Notes: a model not told the origin generated them from the letters alone. Positions 1 through 12,489 are shown, counted from the stretch's first letter. The stretch: 64,000 nucleotides of DNA from Leptodontidium sp. MPI-SDFR-AT-0119 (GCA_020726505.1 JAHLEZ010000048.1:1-64000); one strand, 5' to 3'. Numbers and translations: made by a program.

Positions 1-1497
1 GGCATTTTTTATTAATTTTCGTTAAGCCAAATTCGCTTAGAGTATTCTTTAGCGTGAAAGCAACTCTTGTCGTAGTAGTAAATAATATGCTCTTTCTCTC
101 CCAAGGGTAAGTCAGGTGTAATAAGTTATAATACTCTATTAGTGTCTTCTTTGTAGTTAATAGAAAGAGCCTATAACTTCTTTATTTATAGAAGGAATTC
201 TTTTTGTCGATATTCGATTACGTCCTCTCTCTTATAGCTATCGACGTATACTCCTTTCTTTTCCTTAGTAGTGTAAAATCTAAGTCGATTTAGCCACTTA
301 TAAGTAGCTGTTTTACTAAGAGGTTTCTAATCCTTTTAGTTTTTTACTAGGTTTATTACGTATACTAGTAGTATTACCCAAAAGAGGTTTCTTATTCTTC
401 TTAGTAGAAGCGAGTAGTCGAGGTATGATTTGTGTATTAAGGGCGTGTCGAAATCCCTTTAGTGTAACCGTAGCGAGCTTTTGAGCTAGTAGCTAAGTCC
501 TACAAGCTCGAAAGACGTCTTCGTTGTCTAAATAAGACCGATTTTGTTACTTACCACCTCGAGTTTCAAGAGGTAAACACTCGTAAGTTCGATAATAAAG
601 AAATAAAGCTCTAATCTTACGGGCAAGTGTTTTTCCGCCTTTAGTAAGATCATTCGCTTCGCTGACGAGTAAAAAAGCTTCGATTCTACCTTTATATAAA
701 CTCTTTTTTAAGATATTTTAAACGTAAGTTTAAATCAAGTAGTAGTCGAAGTGTAAGCGAGGGTAAAAGCTTAATATGCTTATTGTTGAGTCGTTTTTTA
801 ATAGAGTTAAGAACCTCTTTATAACTCAATAGCTTCGAAAGCTCCAAGGCACTTATATTAATAGCGTCTCTAATAAGCGAGTCTAATAAGAGCTCACGTC
901 GTCTACTATTAATAAACTCTATATTGTTGAGATCGTCTAACTTAATAGAGTTATCTTCAGCTCTTATTTCTTCCTTAATAAGCTCGTCGAATTCAGAATC
1001 TTCGTTGTCGCTAGAATCGATATCTTCGAATATATCTTCTTCTTCTTCTTTTTAAGGTAATAACAGTGAAGGTATCAGTAGAAGTTTTAGCGTAAAAAAA
1101 GCGGTAAGAGATTGTTGAGTTGTTAGCTTTTGATTTAAAGGTTTTTCAGGGAGCTTTTATAAAGAGATTTGTCGATTTATTTCCTCTTAAGTACGTCTAG
1201 CTCGTTTGCGAGTATTTAAACTCTTATATTTAAGAGGAACTAATTTACTCTTATAAGAGCCTTTAGATTTTAATTTAAAAGTTAGTTAATTATATAATAA
1301 AAGAAATAAAATAAACACTTACTGAGAGTTAGCATATTAATTACTTCTTTAGAAGGTATACTTAAATTACTATCTGAATCGATTATTGACTAATAAAAGG
1401 ACTTAGAGGTTTTAATCTCTTCGTCTACTTCTCTCTTAATATCTAATTCGTTAATATCCTCCTTGTCTAGCCTATCCGGGCTTAGCTCTTCAAGATC

Positions 1498-1797
1498 TTA
1501 ATCTAAAAACTCGTTGGCGTGAGTTATATTATTATCTTCTTCTTCTTCCTTACTCTCTAATTCGCTACTAAGTATTCGAACTCTATTTTCCTCCTTATAT
1601 TCTGATTCGTCGACTTGACTACTATTAAAAATAGTAGGCGTAGAAGTAATAACAAGCTTTGTCGGCCGTAAGGGTAGGGGAACTATAGTAAAGGATTCTA
1701 GTGTTTGTTGACGAAGCCGCTTTATAATTAGCCGAATAAGCGAATTTAGAGGTGATTTAGCGAGGGTAGTACTTCTATTACGTTTCGAAGGAGCCAT
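1498..1797 (-). pseudogene. Short open stretch in an unclassified degenerate repeat
   Basis: A 99-codon open frame starts MAPSKRNRSTT and continues through a basic, then a Glu/Asp-rich segment. I do not recognise it. The frame seems to carry on leftwards on the minus strand with stops that look like mutated Gln codons (for example at 61-300), so it may be the 5' end of a decayed transposon reading frame. It may also be chance in AT-rich DNA. No terminal repeats were found around it. Confidence 0.25.
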
Positions 1798-3639
1798 AAT
1801 AGCTTTAGAAACAGTGATTAGTGGCGTAGTAGTGTAGTCGTAATAATATCAAAGTAGAATTGACGTTAAAGTTAAAGATATTTTAGCTCGCTTAATTTTA
1901 AGCCTTAGAACTTTAAAAATAATTAATTCTTAAACTTCCGCATTATATAAATCCGTTTAATCTATCTTACGCACTTAATTATTAGCGTTCTAACGGACCT
2001 ACTTTTGTCTAAATCGGGCCTAGTGATAAAAAGTTATATTGTCGCTAAGGCTAAGGGGGCTAAAAATTTTGAAAAACTTTTTTTTTGTAATATATTTAGC
2101 TATAACTTTTTAATTATATAATAAAATATAAAAAGCTAAGAAGCTAAATAGCTTTATATTATAAAGCGTAACTTTTTATAAAAAAAAATCTCCACTTTTT
2201 TAAGGTTTATAAATTTACTATGTTTGAAGCGGTCTGACTATATACTCTTTTACTCCACGATATACGTTTAATACTTAATCACGAAGATTATACTTTATTT
2301 AATATTCCCTTGATAGGTCGCGTTACGTTGTACAAAAAGAATTAAATATAATTTTTAAGTATTTTAACTAAGACTTCTCTAAGTTCTTTATAATTATAGA
2401 GATTAATATAGTCTCTTTTTACTTAAACAAGTACTTTTACTGATTCTCTTTAGTCTCAAAGTGATTTCGAGTTATACGAATTATTATAAGGAAATCGTAC
2501 GAACGTCTTATAATCTTATTGTAATAGAAATCTATTACTCGTCCTTTTAGTATAATCGAGAATACTAAGTAATACTAGTCACTTAAGATTCTAATCTTCG
2601 TATAATAGTTAAAGAAGACTTAGAGACGAATATCTAAAATATTATATTACTTTCTACTGTACTTCCGGCTCTTGTTACTATAAACCTTTATTAAGTCCGT
2701 TAATAACCGCGAGTTCGAGATAATTGTCTAAGACTTATATAATACAGTTAGTTCCGGCGGAAGAGCTCTTAGGGTTAGTAAATTATCTTCGTATAAATGT
2801 TATTTTAGTAGTCGTTTAACGGTTTCGTAGGCTTAGTCTTAACTTAAAAGGTTATTATTTAAGGCTAAATGTGGCGTAAGACTAAAACGTTTATATATTA
2901 AGTAGTGTTATTTAATTATTTGACCTTTATTTAATAATAAAGACTTTACTAAGTTTATATATAAAGTCTAGTTAAAACTAACTATATTCTCGTTTAAAAC
3001 GATATAAGGCGGAGGACTCAAATATTATCTAGACGTTTAAGGCTGTTACTAAGTTATTTAAATTAACTCTAAGAGTAAGTCCTCTACTTTTTAAGTTTAT
3101 ATAATTAAAGAATCTCTAAAATTGTCTAAAATAGTGTATCTCGCTAATAGTTCGCTTCGTATAATTAAAGTCAGAGTACCTTGCCGGTTTCTGTCTTGCC
3201 CTTAAGATTTCTATTAAGTATAAGTCCTTTGATTTTAATCTATTTACTTATATAGTTCTTCTTCTTCTAAAATATCTACTAACGTTTAAGCGTATAAAAT
3301 AGACCCCCTTTACTCTCGTACTTATACTCCGTAATTAAGGAAGTATATATAAAGATCTTTAATAACTTCCTGAGATTTAATAGTAAATATATCTTCCGTT
3401 TATCCTTTAAAGCCTTCCTTAAATTCTTCTTAAAGTCTATAGTCTTAAAACTCTTTTTAATAGTATTATATAAGGGCTAAAGTAATATAATTATTAACTC
3501 GCTTAAGCGTTTAATACTCGTCGTTCGTAAAGTTAAAGGGTTCCCCTTATACTTCCGTATTTAATAAGTAAGTGACTTCTAGTAGTAATATTATTATGTC
3601 CTTCTTTATATAAAAGTTAATAAAAGTTATTAAGTCGTG

Positions 3640-3753
3640 TTTGTGTTTTATAAATCCTTAAATTATATAAATCGTCTTCTTTTACTAGTCGTTAACGTAA
3701 GGTCTAATTAATTTGCCTCTTTAGTCTATCTTTCCGATTATCGTCGTATAAAA
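3640..3753. repeat. 114-bp dispersed repeat, copy 1 (copy 2 at 5908-6021)
   Basis: This segment aligns without gaps to 5908-6021 in the same orientation, from the tttgtgtttta word to the tcgtcgtataaaa word, with mainly transition differences. The second copy lies inside the small LTR element at 4757-6580. The two therefore probably belong to one element family. Confidence 0.75.
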
Positions 3754-4067
3754 GTATTGCCTAACTGTTCTATAGTTATTTAACTACTAATTAGTATTAG
3801 TATCTAACTAAGGTTCGCTACCTAATATTAGGGTAATAAAGAATATAACAAGTGAAGTTTAATTAAGTATATTCCGTGTGTCCCTTTTATACGAAAGGGA
3901 AAGCTACCTTAAATATATTAAGTACTAAACCCCGTAACTCGTATAAGTATTACTCGTACAAAACTAGGAGGCAAGGTATAAAATCAAGCTTTATTTAGCT
4001 AGGAGAGACGACTATCTTTAGAAGCTGTTAGAGTAAGAGAATGCCCCTCAGCTAAGGCTATCCCAAC

Positions 4068-4145
4068 AGCTAGAGACTAAGTTTATATACCTAGAGTGCT
4101 TACGCAAGTATATATTAAACTAAAGAACTGCGCTAGTGCGCGACA
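4068..4145. repeat. 78-bp dispersed repeat, copy 1 (copy 2 at 21898-21975)
   Basis: The segment from agctagagac to gcgcgaca recurs almost identically at 21898-21975 in the same orientation. It ends in GACA and, read on the minus strand, starts TGTC and contains a tatataaa word, which would fit one end of an LTR promoter. The sequences before the shared part differ between copies, so complete LTRs cannot be drawn. Confidence 0.7.
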
Positions 4146-4756
4146 TACCCCTATAGCAAGCTATAGTCATAAGAACGTTAAGCTTAGTATTAAAGAGGCG
4201 CACTAAGGAGATTAGGAGATGCCCTATACGCACTCTAGGCAAATAAATAAGGCTCTAAGAAAGACTAACTAAGACTACTATATAGTCGTCAAGTGAGTTG
4301 TAACAAAAGAAAGTACAATACGTAACTAAGCGCGTAATTAGGAGCTCGTTCGCTAATGACTACGTACCCCCTAAAAAGTAAATAATAACACGGGTCGCCG
4401 CGTTAAGATCTTAAATATTAAATAAGAGTACGTAAATAAGGCGTATTATAAACACAAGAGTATTTATATGTCTATCTTAAATTATAAATATAAAAATATA
4501 AGATAAAGTTTCTAGAAAAAGAATACGATTTATAGATTATAGGGCTAAGATCTTATTATAAGACAAATAGCCTAGTCCGAAGTGAGACAAGTATAATTAA
4601 GGTATTAATTAGTTAATTAGACGTCGTTAGTGATTACGTTAAGTTAGGAAGTGGCGCTTAATACTTTAATTAGCTAAGCAACGTCGGGTTAGTATAGAGG
4701 TTTCCACTTACTTAATAAGTAGTGTTAATTAATAAACTATACACGCGATTAGTAAT

Positions 4757-4971
4757 TGTCAGTATATACTCGTTTGTAAGGGGGGTAGTATTAAAAAGGT
4801 GGCACGTAGCACGAAAACCCGTGGTTCGTATACTTTGTTATGCCTTTTATTTTATACGAAGGTTTAAAGAAGGAGCTCGAGGGAGAGCTCCCTTATATAC
4901 TAGCTAAGAGGTCACGTAGTACATGTGGCACACGTGACCCCGGCATTTAGGCTTAACTATATATCCCGACA
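4757..4971. repeat. LTR (left) of the small LTR element
   Basis: This is a 215-bp copy with TGTC...GACA ends, matching 6367-6580 along its whole length. The internal gagctcgaggga palindrome-rich part is fully conserved, and most differences are transitions. Confidence 0.85.
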
Positions 4972-5667
4972 CTAGTAATTTTTACTTTCTTGTCGTCGAA
5001 AGCTATAGTCAAGCTCGTATAAGATTAAGAATAATAAAATTCTCCTTTTTAAACCTTTTACTAATTTAATTACTTTAAATAAGGGGTCTGTACGAAGTCT
5101 ATACGAAGTTAAAACACCCTTAAATAGTTATTCCTTTAAACTTTCCTTCCCCTTTTAATTCACTTGTCTTAAACGCTAGATATTACTAGCTATAACGTAC
5201 GTATAGTTATCTTGTCGTAAGAGGAGGGGGTAGTCGTTTATAAAGAAGGGAAAGAGTATTCGCTGTCGTCTTAAGGGAAGTCGGTCTTTAGTTATATTAT
5301 TAAATTAACGGCTTCGTACAAAGGGAGGGAGGGGCTCCTCGCGGCTTCTAAAGACTTAATTAAGAGCTTAAAAAGAGGTCTTCGCTAGTTATTCCTACTA
5401 CTTCGTACGATAATTCATAGCCCCACTTTACTTCCCTACTTTAAACTCAGAATACCGCTAATCGTAAATCTAACGTCTCAGATCCCTTAGTAGTGTTTTG
5501 TCTTGAGCTTTGAGGCCTCGTACGGTTCTAGGAAGAGGACACCGTATGGTAAGGAAAAAAAGGGGGGGGGGGGGGCTCTATAAGCTAGTCGTATAAAAGG
5601 TGACGGCTTCGTACGAGAAGAGGGAGAAGTCGAGTACTTAGCGAAGAGCCTAACAGAGGGAGGAGTG

Positions 5668-5898
5668 TTGTTTGTATTGTACGAGGGGTGGCGTCTCGTA
5701 CGGAGGGTGTAAAGCTCAGCGAAGAGCTCGTAAAGGGACGAGTGTTATTTATATTGTACGAGGGGTAGCGTCTCGTACGGAGGGTACAAAGCTCAGCGAA
5801 GAGCTCGTAAAGGGACGAGTGTTATTTGTATCGTACGAGGGGTGGCGTCTCGTATAGAGGGTACAGAGCTTAGCGAAGAGCTCGTAAAGGGAAGAGTA
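5668..5898. repeat. 77-bp tandem repeat, three units
   Basis: Units start at 5668, 5745 and 5822, each exactly 77 bp, and contain the words gtacgagggg and gcgaagagctcgtaaaggga. A more diverged fourth unit seems to precede them (about 5603-5667). The array sits inside the small LTR element. The units adjoin directly, with no unique spacers between repeats. Confidence 0.88.
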
Positions 5899-5907
5899 TT
5901 ATTTATA

Positions 5908-6021
5908 TTTGTGTTTTATGAATCCTTAGATCGTACGAATCGTCTTCTTCTACTAGTCGCCGACGTAAGGTCTAATTAGTTTGCCTCTCTAGTCTATCTT
6001 TGTAATTGTCGTCGTATAAAA
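5908..6021. repeat. 114-bp dispersed repeat, copy 2
   Basis: This aligns without gaps to 3640-3753. It lies just after the 77-bp tandem array within the small LTR element. Confidence 0.75.
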
Positions 6022-6366
6022 AGATTAAGCGATAATAAAATACGAGTTTGTACTCGTACGAGCTCCCTCTCAAGCTTAAAACGTCTTTTATATAGCCTCC
6101 GTAATATCTTACTCGTGGCATAGAGTATATACCCACGAGTACGTATTTTATGCCTTTTAAATATTTAATGAAGTCGTCTATAAGTCTTTTATTGTCGTAA
6201 GGAAGAGGGCGGTTTTATACGAAAGCGTGAGGTTATTATAAGGTATAATCTAAGTACTAGAGGCGAGTACTCTCTATATAGAGCTCCTAGATCGACAGTC
6301 GGCGACAGCGAGTATAACCTTGTCCTTAAAAGTCTTAAATACGAGTATTAAAAACACATTTATAAA

Positions 6367-6580
6367 TGTCAGTATATACTCGTTTATAAGGGGGTAATAT
6401 TAAAAAGGTAGTACGTAACACGAAAACCCGTGGTTCGTATACTTTATTATACCTTTTATTTTATACAAAGGTTTAAAGAAGGAGCTCGAGGGAGAGCTCC
6501 CTTATATACTAGCTAAGAGGTCACGTGGTGCATGTGGCACACGTGACACCGGCATTCAGGCTTGACTATACATCCCGACA
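6367..6580. repeat. LTR (right) of the small LTR element
   Basis: This is a 214-bp copy matching 4757-4971, again with TGTC...GACA ends, followed by the gtgat target duplication. Confidence 0.85.
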
Positions 6581-8280
6581 GTGATCGCGAGCCTTCCGCT
6601 TATTACTATAAATACTGCCCTCCTTTCTTATTAATAATACCCCTTTCTAGTATTACTTACGCTAATATATACTTTTATATTTACCCTTTTATTCCTTTCC
6701 TCTTCTTTTATATTATTAAATTTATTATCGAGTATTCTAAGATACCTAATAAATTCACACCTTTTAAGACTACTAAGAGTCTATAAGAACGTTTTAGGGC
6801 TCTCACTAATCGAATTAATCGCTAGATTGTCTGTAAGGAGGGTAGCTTTAATATAAAGCGCGAAGTTATATAAGAATAATATCACTAAAGACTTTAAGTT
6901 ATAAGTATTTATTTCCTTATCTTCGATTATTCATTTTTATATCCTTATCTCTCACCTCTTCACTTTCGAGTATTAAATTAACTCTTTAGGTGATAAATAA
7001 TTACTATAGAAGCATCCGCCTTACTATCTCTTGTCTAAAATAATAATAAGCTTAAAGATGTCTTTTTCTTAGTCGATGATAATAAAGATAAACTTACTAA
7101 TAGTGCCTCCTTTACTCTTTTTACACCCTCTCGTTCTATTATTTCCTTAAGTAATCCCCTTTATTTTACGGACACATCCGACTCTGACAATAATATCTTA
7201 CTTATCCCTCGCCGCTTTCGTCGTACTTTTATTTACTTTTCTTTATTAAAGTCTTTACTTCTTATTCGTGTTACTTATATACTATCTAAGATAGTTATTT
7301 AAGTTTCTACTAGTACTTTAAAGACTCCTAAGAGAGTATTAAATAAAGTTCTTAATCTTTAACCTCGTAAACACGTTAGTGTTTTTACTTTTCCTTATTA
7401 GTCTTATAAGAGTTCTAAGGGACCTTCGTTAATAAAACGAACTCGTAGTATATATTTCTTTTTATTTATTTAAATCTCACTCTCATTAATCGAGTATTAA
7501 AGTATATATTAATAATACTATAAGCCACGAATTTACTAATCTTTATCTATTATATATTTAAGCTACCGCTTATAGTAAAGGAGATCGGGGACACTATTAT
7601 ATAAACACTACTTCGGCTAATAATTGCTACTTTAATTGTACTAGTAGCTACTTATACTTTCCCGCCACTAATGATCTTTTAAAGTACGACAAGAGATTAG
7701 TCCACGCTATTAATACTAACAATTAAAAAGTATATAAATTCCTTTTTTAATAACTTATTAATAATTATTAAGTTAATTATTTTAAATTTATTAAGTATCG
7801 CGTTACTATTAAGACCCTCCTTAATTATTTAGGCAAGTCTTCGAGCTTTAAAGAGGAGACTAATAAGATCGTTCTCTCTTCTTTACGCCGTCCTCCTCTT
7901 AAGTATAATAAGAAGGATAACTCAAATAATAAGGCTAGAACTAAAACTAATAGAGTTACGGGAAAGCGCGGAAAGTCTATAAGTATAGCGAATATATTTA
8001 AAAATATAATTAATATACTTTAGTCTAAAGAACTTTAAGTTTAAGTAAGATTTAGTTAAGTTTATAAGGATCTTTTTATTTTTACGTAAAGTTTCGGTTA
8101 GGTTTTTTTTATAGATTTATAAGATCTTTAACTAAGTTTAGCTAGATTAACTATAAGATTTAAGTAAAATTAAATAGATTTCTAGTGTTTTAATTATAGA
8201 GATACTTAATTTATTAAATAGAAAAGTTTTTATAAATAAAAATAATATAGAATTTCTTTATATACTTTTAATAAATATAT
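6581..8280 (+). other. Degenerate plus-strand reading relic beside Copia-B
   Basis: No intact gene is present. Plus-strand translation of 7830-7990 gives a continuous basic segment rich in Lys, Arg and Asn (including KRGKS), and less clear pieces lie upstream. The stretch follows the 3' end of the Copia-B pol frame, which is read on the other strand. Its position matches the antisense frame found in Copia-A, but I could not show sequence similarity between the two. Confidence 0.3.
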
Positions 8281-8377
8281 TTAAAGCTCTTTAACTTGAG
8301 ATCTATAATTACTAAAGTTTAAGAGAGCTCTAAAGAGCTCGAATTTCTGACGAGACAAATTCTTCGTAAGACTATTA
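8281..8377 (-). pseudogene. Copia-B pol, 3' tail (cut off by Copia-A)
   Basis: Read on the minus strand from 8372, the frame gives SLTKNLSRQK and ends in a stop at 8281-8283. This is the usual end of fungal Copia polyproteins (ADGLTK followed by a short tail). The preceding codons lie at 15942-16080, on the far side of Copia-A. Removing Copia-A and one copy of the TATTA duplication makes the frame continuous across the joint. Confidence 0.85.
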
Positions 8378-8633
8378 TGTCGGTGCAGTACCGGTTCATG
8401 TACCACGCCGCATGTGTGAATATATTCCAATGCGAGTATAGCGACAGAGTAATAAATGTATAGTTTAAAATCTATGTATTTCTAAAGAGAGTACGAGGAG
8501 AGCCAGCCTATATATTACGGGACGCCACTAAATCTCCACCGAAACCCCTCCGGCAGGCTTCTAACCCCTATATATTAACGAACGTACGCCTGTACTATTT
8601 AGGTAGGCTTCTGTAGGGGCCTATAGACTAATA
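8378..8633 (-). repeat. 3' LTR of Copia-A
   Basis: This 256-bp repeat matches 15686-15941. The differences I compared are transitions, as RIP would leave. Confidence 0.92.
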
Positions 8634-9176
8634 TAGGCAAAACTTCTTTTAGAAAGACATATTCTAATATAACTAAAGCCTTTAATAAATAAGAAACAAC
8701 AAAAAAAAATAAGAAGTACAAAATGTTAAAAATGACTAAGTGTTAAGTAACACCTGACCCTGGTCTAAAAGTGCTCTAAAAGGTACCCGAATTAGGTATA
8801 GTAGTATAATAGTGCTCCGTAACAGTCGTATTAGTATTAATAGAGGCGTTCCGGTATACGACAATACGTAGGGTAGCGAAGTCGGCTAAGCGAGGTCGTT
8901 AACAATAACCCTTAGGCTTAGTATTATTTATAAGTTAAGGTATATATATACGCTAGATCCCCCCTAGAATTAAGGTTTTCTTTTCCTAGCCACATACACA
9001 TATATATACACACACACACAGTATATATATGACTACTCTTAATATCGCCCTACTTATTTAACATAGTCTAAAACTGACATATTTAGATAGACTATATTAA
9101 ATCAAATAAACTAGTTAAAAGTACGTATATACTTTAGTGGTAGTTCGGTGGCGAAATAGTGTGTTAACTGAAAACA

Positions 9177-9674
9177 GTGCTAGCACTAATCCCTACCGGA
9201 GCCCTCGACGTCGCATACCGAAAATATTATATTCGGTGCGTTTGTCTCCTTATAAAGACCCCGTCCTACGACTGTGTCTTTAACAATCCCAAGAGCAAGA
9301 AGTGCGCATATTGCGTAGAGAAGAAGTCCCGATCTAACAAATCCCTTGGTTCGCTACCGAGGAGTACGTCCGGTTAACTACTGCCCTCGAGGCAGAAAAT
9401 AAAGAAGCCATTGTTGTTGCCGCTGAATTAATCGATTCGGCATTATTAGTCGCCGCTACTAGCGTACTAAAGACTATTAGGGAGTTATTACTAGCGTTAT
9501 TAAAGGAAACGCGCGCTATACGCCGGGAAATCGCTGGCCTGGCTAGCTCGTAAGTAGTAAGTTAACCCCCTTATTCCTTTTTAATATTAAAGCCTTAAGT
9601 ATTAATAACGTTATAATATAAAAGACAGTACTAATCTTAGATCGGCTCCTTATTACCGTCTCCGCCGCCGCTAT
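9177..9674 (+). pseudogene. Antisense accessory frame in Copia-A with Cys-pair motif
   Basis: I do not recognise this protein. The open part at 9177-9377 contains RCVCLL, DCVF and CAYC, a set of cysteine pairs like a small zinc-binding module. The reading then shifts by one base near 9355 to PWFATEEY and continues as an Ala/Leu/Glu-rich, probably helical segment to about 9549. GTAAGT follows at 9550, with a ctaatcttag acceptor ending at 9640, so a 91-nt intron is likely; the frame then stops near 9674, or runs to about 9788 in another frame. No ATG is visible; the first in-frame codon after a stop is at 9068-9070 or later. GC content is clearly above that of the surrounding element. It runs opposite to pol and lies between pol and the 3' LTR. 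Confidence 0.5.
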
Positions 9675-10273
9675 TAAGCGTGGTAAGGAGGAGGACAGTA
9701 GTGAAGATGCCCCTCTTATTAAGCGCTCTCGCTAAAGTCGCCGCTATAGCGCGAAAGAGGAAGAACCTCTTTTAGATATTTATAAATAGGGGATTTGGCC
9801 TTGTTTTAGATTAGCTTTATAGTAAGTTCTTTGTGGCGGCACTTTCTTTATACTACTATACAGGAGTAGCCCCCTATAATAAAACCGGCAGTTTATCTTT
9901 ATTAAAGTGTCGTCACAAGGCCGCCTGTTAGTACTTTAAATTAAAGGGTGTTTAAAACTAAATCGAGTGTGTTTTTGACTTTATAAATTAACTAAATATA
10001 AAAATAATCGCAAGTAATAAATTAATAAAAATAAGAGTTACAAGGAAATATACAAATAATAATAAAAATCAATAAGTATAAAAAACCTCTCTATTACTAG
10101 TCTAAATTAACTCCGGTTAACTATTAAACTTAGCCCTTTATTTTAATAGTAAGAATATTAGTGTTAATAAAATCCTAAAGAGCCTTATTCAGAGCGCTCT
10201 TTGTTATAGCGTTAGTAAGATTATTGGCGCTATTAATCTATTAAACCTCCGTTAGCTCTCTACGCTTGTATAA

Positions 10274-10540
10274 TTAACGAATAGTTATAATATTAATTAT
10301 TAAACGCTTCTCTTTCGTCGTATCGAGCTTGACAATACACTTATAAAGGGATAAAGAATCCGTGTAAACAATAATAAAAAGACGTAAAATACCAAGCTTA
10401 TTAGTTATTATATTAATAATAATACTAAGAGAGATTAACATATCAATGCTAGCTACTATAGTATACAGCTCTAATACGAGTACTACACGAGTTACTCTCT
10501 TATATTTTATTAAGCTAATATATACGATATTACTAGTCAA
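10274..10540 (-). pseudogene. Copia-A RNase H domain relic
   Basis: An 88-residue open stretch carries RVTRVVLVLELYTIVA and LFIIVYTDSLSLYKCIVKLD, followed by TTKEKRL. This is the characteristic RNase H end of a large group of fungal Copia polyproteins, including the acidic residues in LELY and the TDS. The domain would be about 130 residues in an intact element; the rest to the left is broken. Confidence 0.88.
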
Positions 10541-10959
10541 AGTAAATTGCGTATCCCCTATTATTTCGGCACTAATTGCTAATACAAAACCTATTTATAA
10601 ACTCAGGTCTTTATTATTAACAAAAGAACCGTTTACAAAAACGTAAACCTTTATAAACCGTAAGTTAATAAGTATATATTAGAGTCCTCTCTTTAAGTTA
10701 TTTATTTACTATTTAAGGCGTAAGTTTAAGGCTTTAACGTCGTCCTCCGTCGGATCCTAATGTTACACTGCGACTAAGAGATTAAATATTACTTCCGGCT
10801 AATAAATAATAGTAAGGTAAGCCGTACGAGCTCGTTACTCTTTATAGGCCTTCTTATAATCCTCTTTTCTTGTGTCGACTAGCTCTAGCCTTGTTCCTTA
10901 ACCCTTCTATAATATATAAAGGCTATCCCTGTCTATAAAGATAGTACACTTATTGAACG

Positions 10960-11800
10960 TAATAGTTTCGATAGGAAATAGTACTCGTATCGGCTTCATT
11001 AAAAAACCGGCCTTAGTGATCTCATTTTACTCTTTTACTAAGAAGTCCTTATTTCCTAGAATTAACGTGTCGTCTGTTTATATTCCTACGACACTAAAGT
11101 TATAGCTTTCCTTAGTACTAATTAGTAAGTATAAGTCGTACGTTAATGTCTTTATTTATAAGTTCTTTATATAATATTTATAATATATATTAAACTAATA
11201 GTTTCTAGACTTAAGTATATTATATAACGGTAATACTATTATAAATATCGTACTAAGAGGGAAATCTCCTACGATCTCTTTTAGTAACTATATAAATATA
11301 TCTCGGAGAAGCCTTGTCTTTACCTAGACGTAAGCTTAAGTAATGTCCCTAATAGCCAGATAAGATTCAGACTAGTTTCAGAGGCGATTTAGATACTTAA
11401 CAGTAACGGCCAAAAATATAAGTAACCGTTGGCTAAATCGTTAAATTGTCGGAGACTAAGTTAAAATCTCTCTCTTCCCTTTATTATTAAAGTATTAAAT
11501 TACTAGTCTTAACTTCTTATATAAAGCTAACGTCTCTTTGCCTTTAACCTCGTCTACTATTCTTAACTTAAAGATACGGTAGCCTCTTACTTTAGGGTCG
11601 TCTTTATAAATAAACATAAAAACACCCCTTTTAATAAGTACTTTATATTCTGTCCTTTAAGACTACTAGAATAGTAGTCTAAGCGCTATAATCTTCCCTT
11701 TAGCGCGAAGTTTAGTAAATAACTCTCAGTCTCTCGTCTCTTTTTTAATTAAAAATACTTTAACATTATAATTGTTATTAATAGTTAGTAAATCTAATAA
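10960..11800 (-). pseudogene. Copia-A reverse transcriptase relic (TDD-type active site)
   Basis: Minus-strand translation at 11069-11098 gives FSVVGI, then a stop in place of Gln, then TDDTLILGNKDF. In this fungal Copia group the usual YVDD active-site box reads QTDD, so the catalytic Asp pair (11069-11074) is still present. Upstream and downstream the frame is broken by RIP-type stops. Confidence 0.82.
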
Positions 11801-12489
11801 GTGTTTCGTAAATAGAATTTAAATAGCGATTCAGGGTAAATTTAGTGTTATTTTAGTAGTGTTTTTAATTAAGGATCTTAAATATTACTTATAAATATCC
11901 TCTAGTAAGTTTTCTTTTTATCGTTTAATACTAAAGGTATCTGTCTTAAAAGGACAAACTATAATTAATTAAAACGTACGTATTTTCTTATTTCCTATAT
12001 TAATCTTATATAATTCTCCCTTAATACCTAAGAAATCGTAAGGTCCTATTTATCCTTTACCCTCCTAATACACTAGAACTTAATTATTAAAGTAAAGACC
12101 GTAAATATAAGTAATTCCGGGGCCGTTTTATATAACTAATATATTATTGACTTTACGCGTAATATAGATTTTCTATACCTCCTTTATAGCTTTTTTAATC
12201 ATAACTGTACGTTACTCGACTAACGGATTTAAGGGGTCTAACTCCGTTATTTTAGAGTATACGCCAAAAACAAGTAATATAAGGATAAGCCTATTAAGTC
12301 TAGTTATATCGTTTACTACTTTTACTACTATTTATAGTTGGTTTTCGTCGCTTAATTTAGGGTGCTCTTTTATAACGATTTTATAAGCTCGGCGTAATAG
12401 GCGGTAGTATTACTTAACTTTACTAATTAAATAATATGCCTCCACAAGTACTAGCTTAAAAGTACTACCTACAGACCTAAGTACGCTCT

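Larger units (their letters stand above)
2061..4756. other. Degenerate AT-rich repeat, unclassified
   Basis: No gene is visible. Conceptual translations of both strands are broken by many stops and gave no motif I could assign. The part at 3640-3753 is shared with the interior of the LTR element at 4757-6580, so some of this stretch may come from a related, larger element. A 78-bp segment at 4068-4145 recurs near 21.9 kb. Confidence 0.5.
4757..6580. mobile_element. Small non-autonomous LTR retroelement
   Basis: Two direct repeats of about 215 bp (4757-4971 and 6367-6580) begin TGTCAGTA and end CCCGACA, the TG...CA ends of LTRs. They are flanked by gtaat (4752-4756) and gtgat (6581-6585), a 5-bp target duplication with one G-to-A change. 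Only about 1.4 kb lies between them, with no reverse transcriptase motif seen, so the element resembles a TRIM/LARD-type non-autonomous element or an internal deletion derivative. The interior holds a 77-bp tandem array (5668-5898), a run of 14 G near 5560, and a 114-bp segment shared with 3640-3753. Orientation was not determined. Confidence 0.82.

Noticed and set aside
5603..5898. Possible CRISPR-like array
   Set aside because: The 77-bp units adjoin directly with no unique spacers, and the DNA is fungal; it is an ordinary tandem repeat inside an LTR element.
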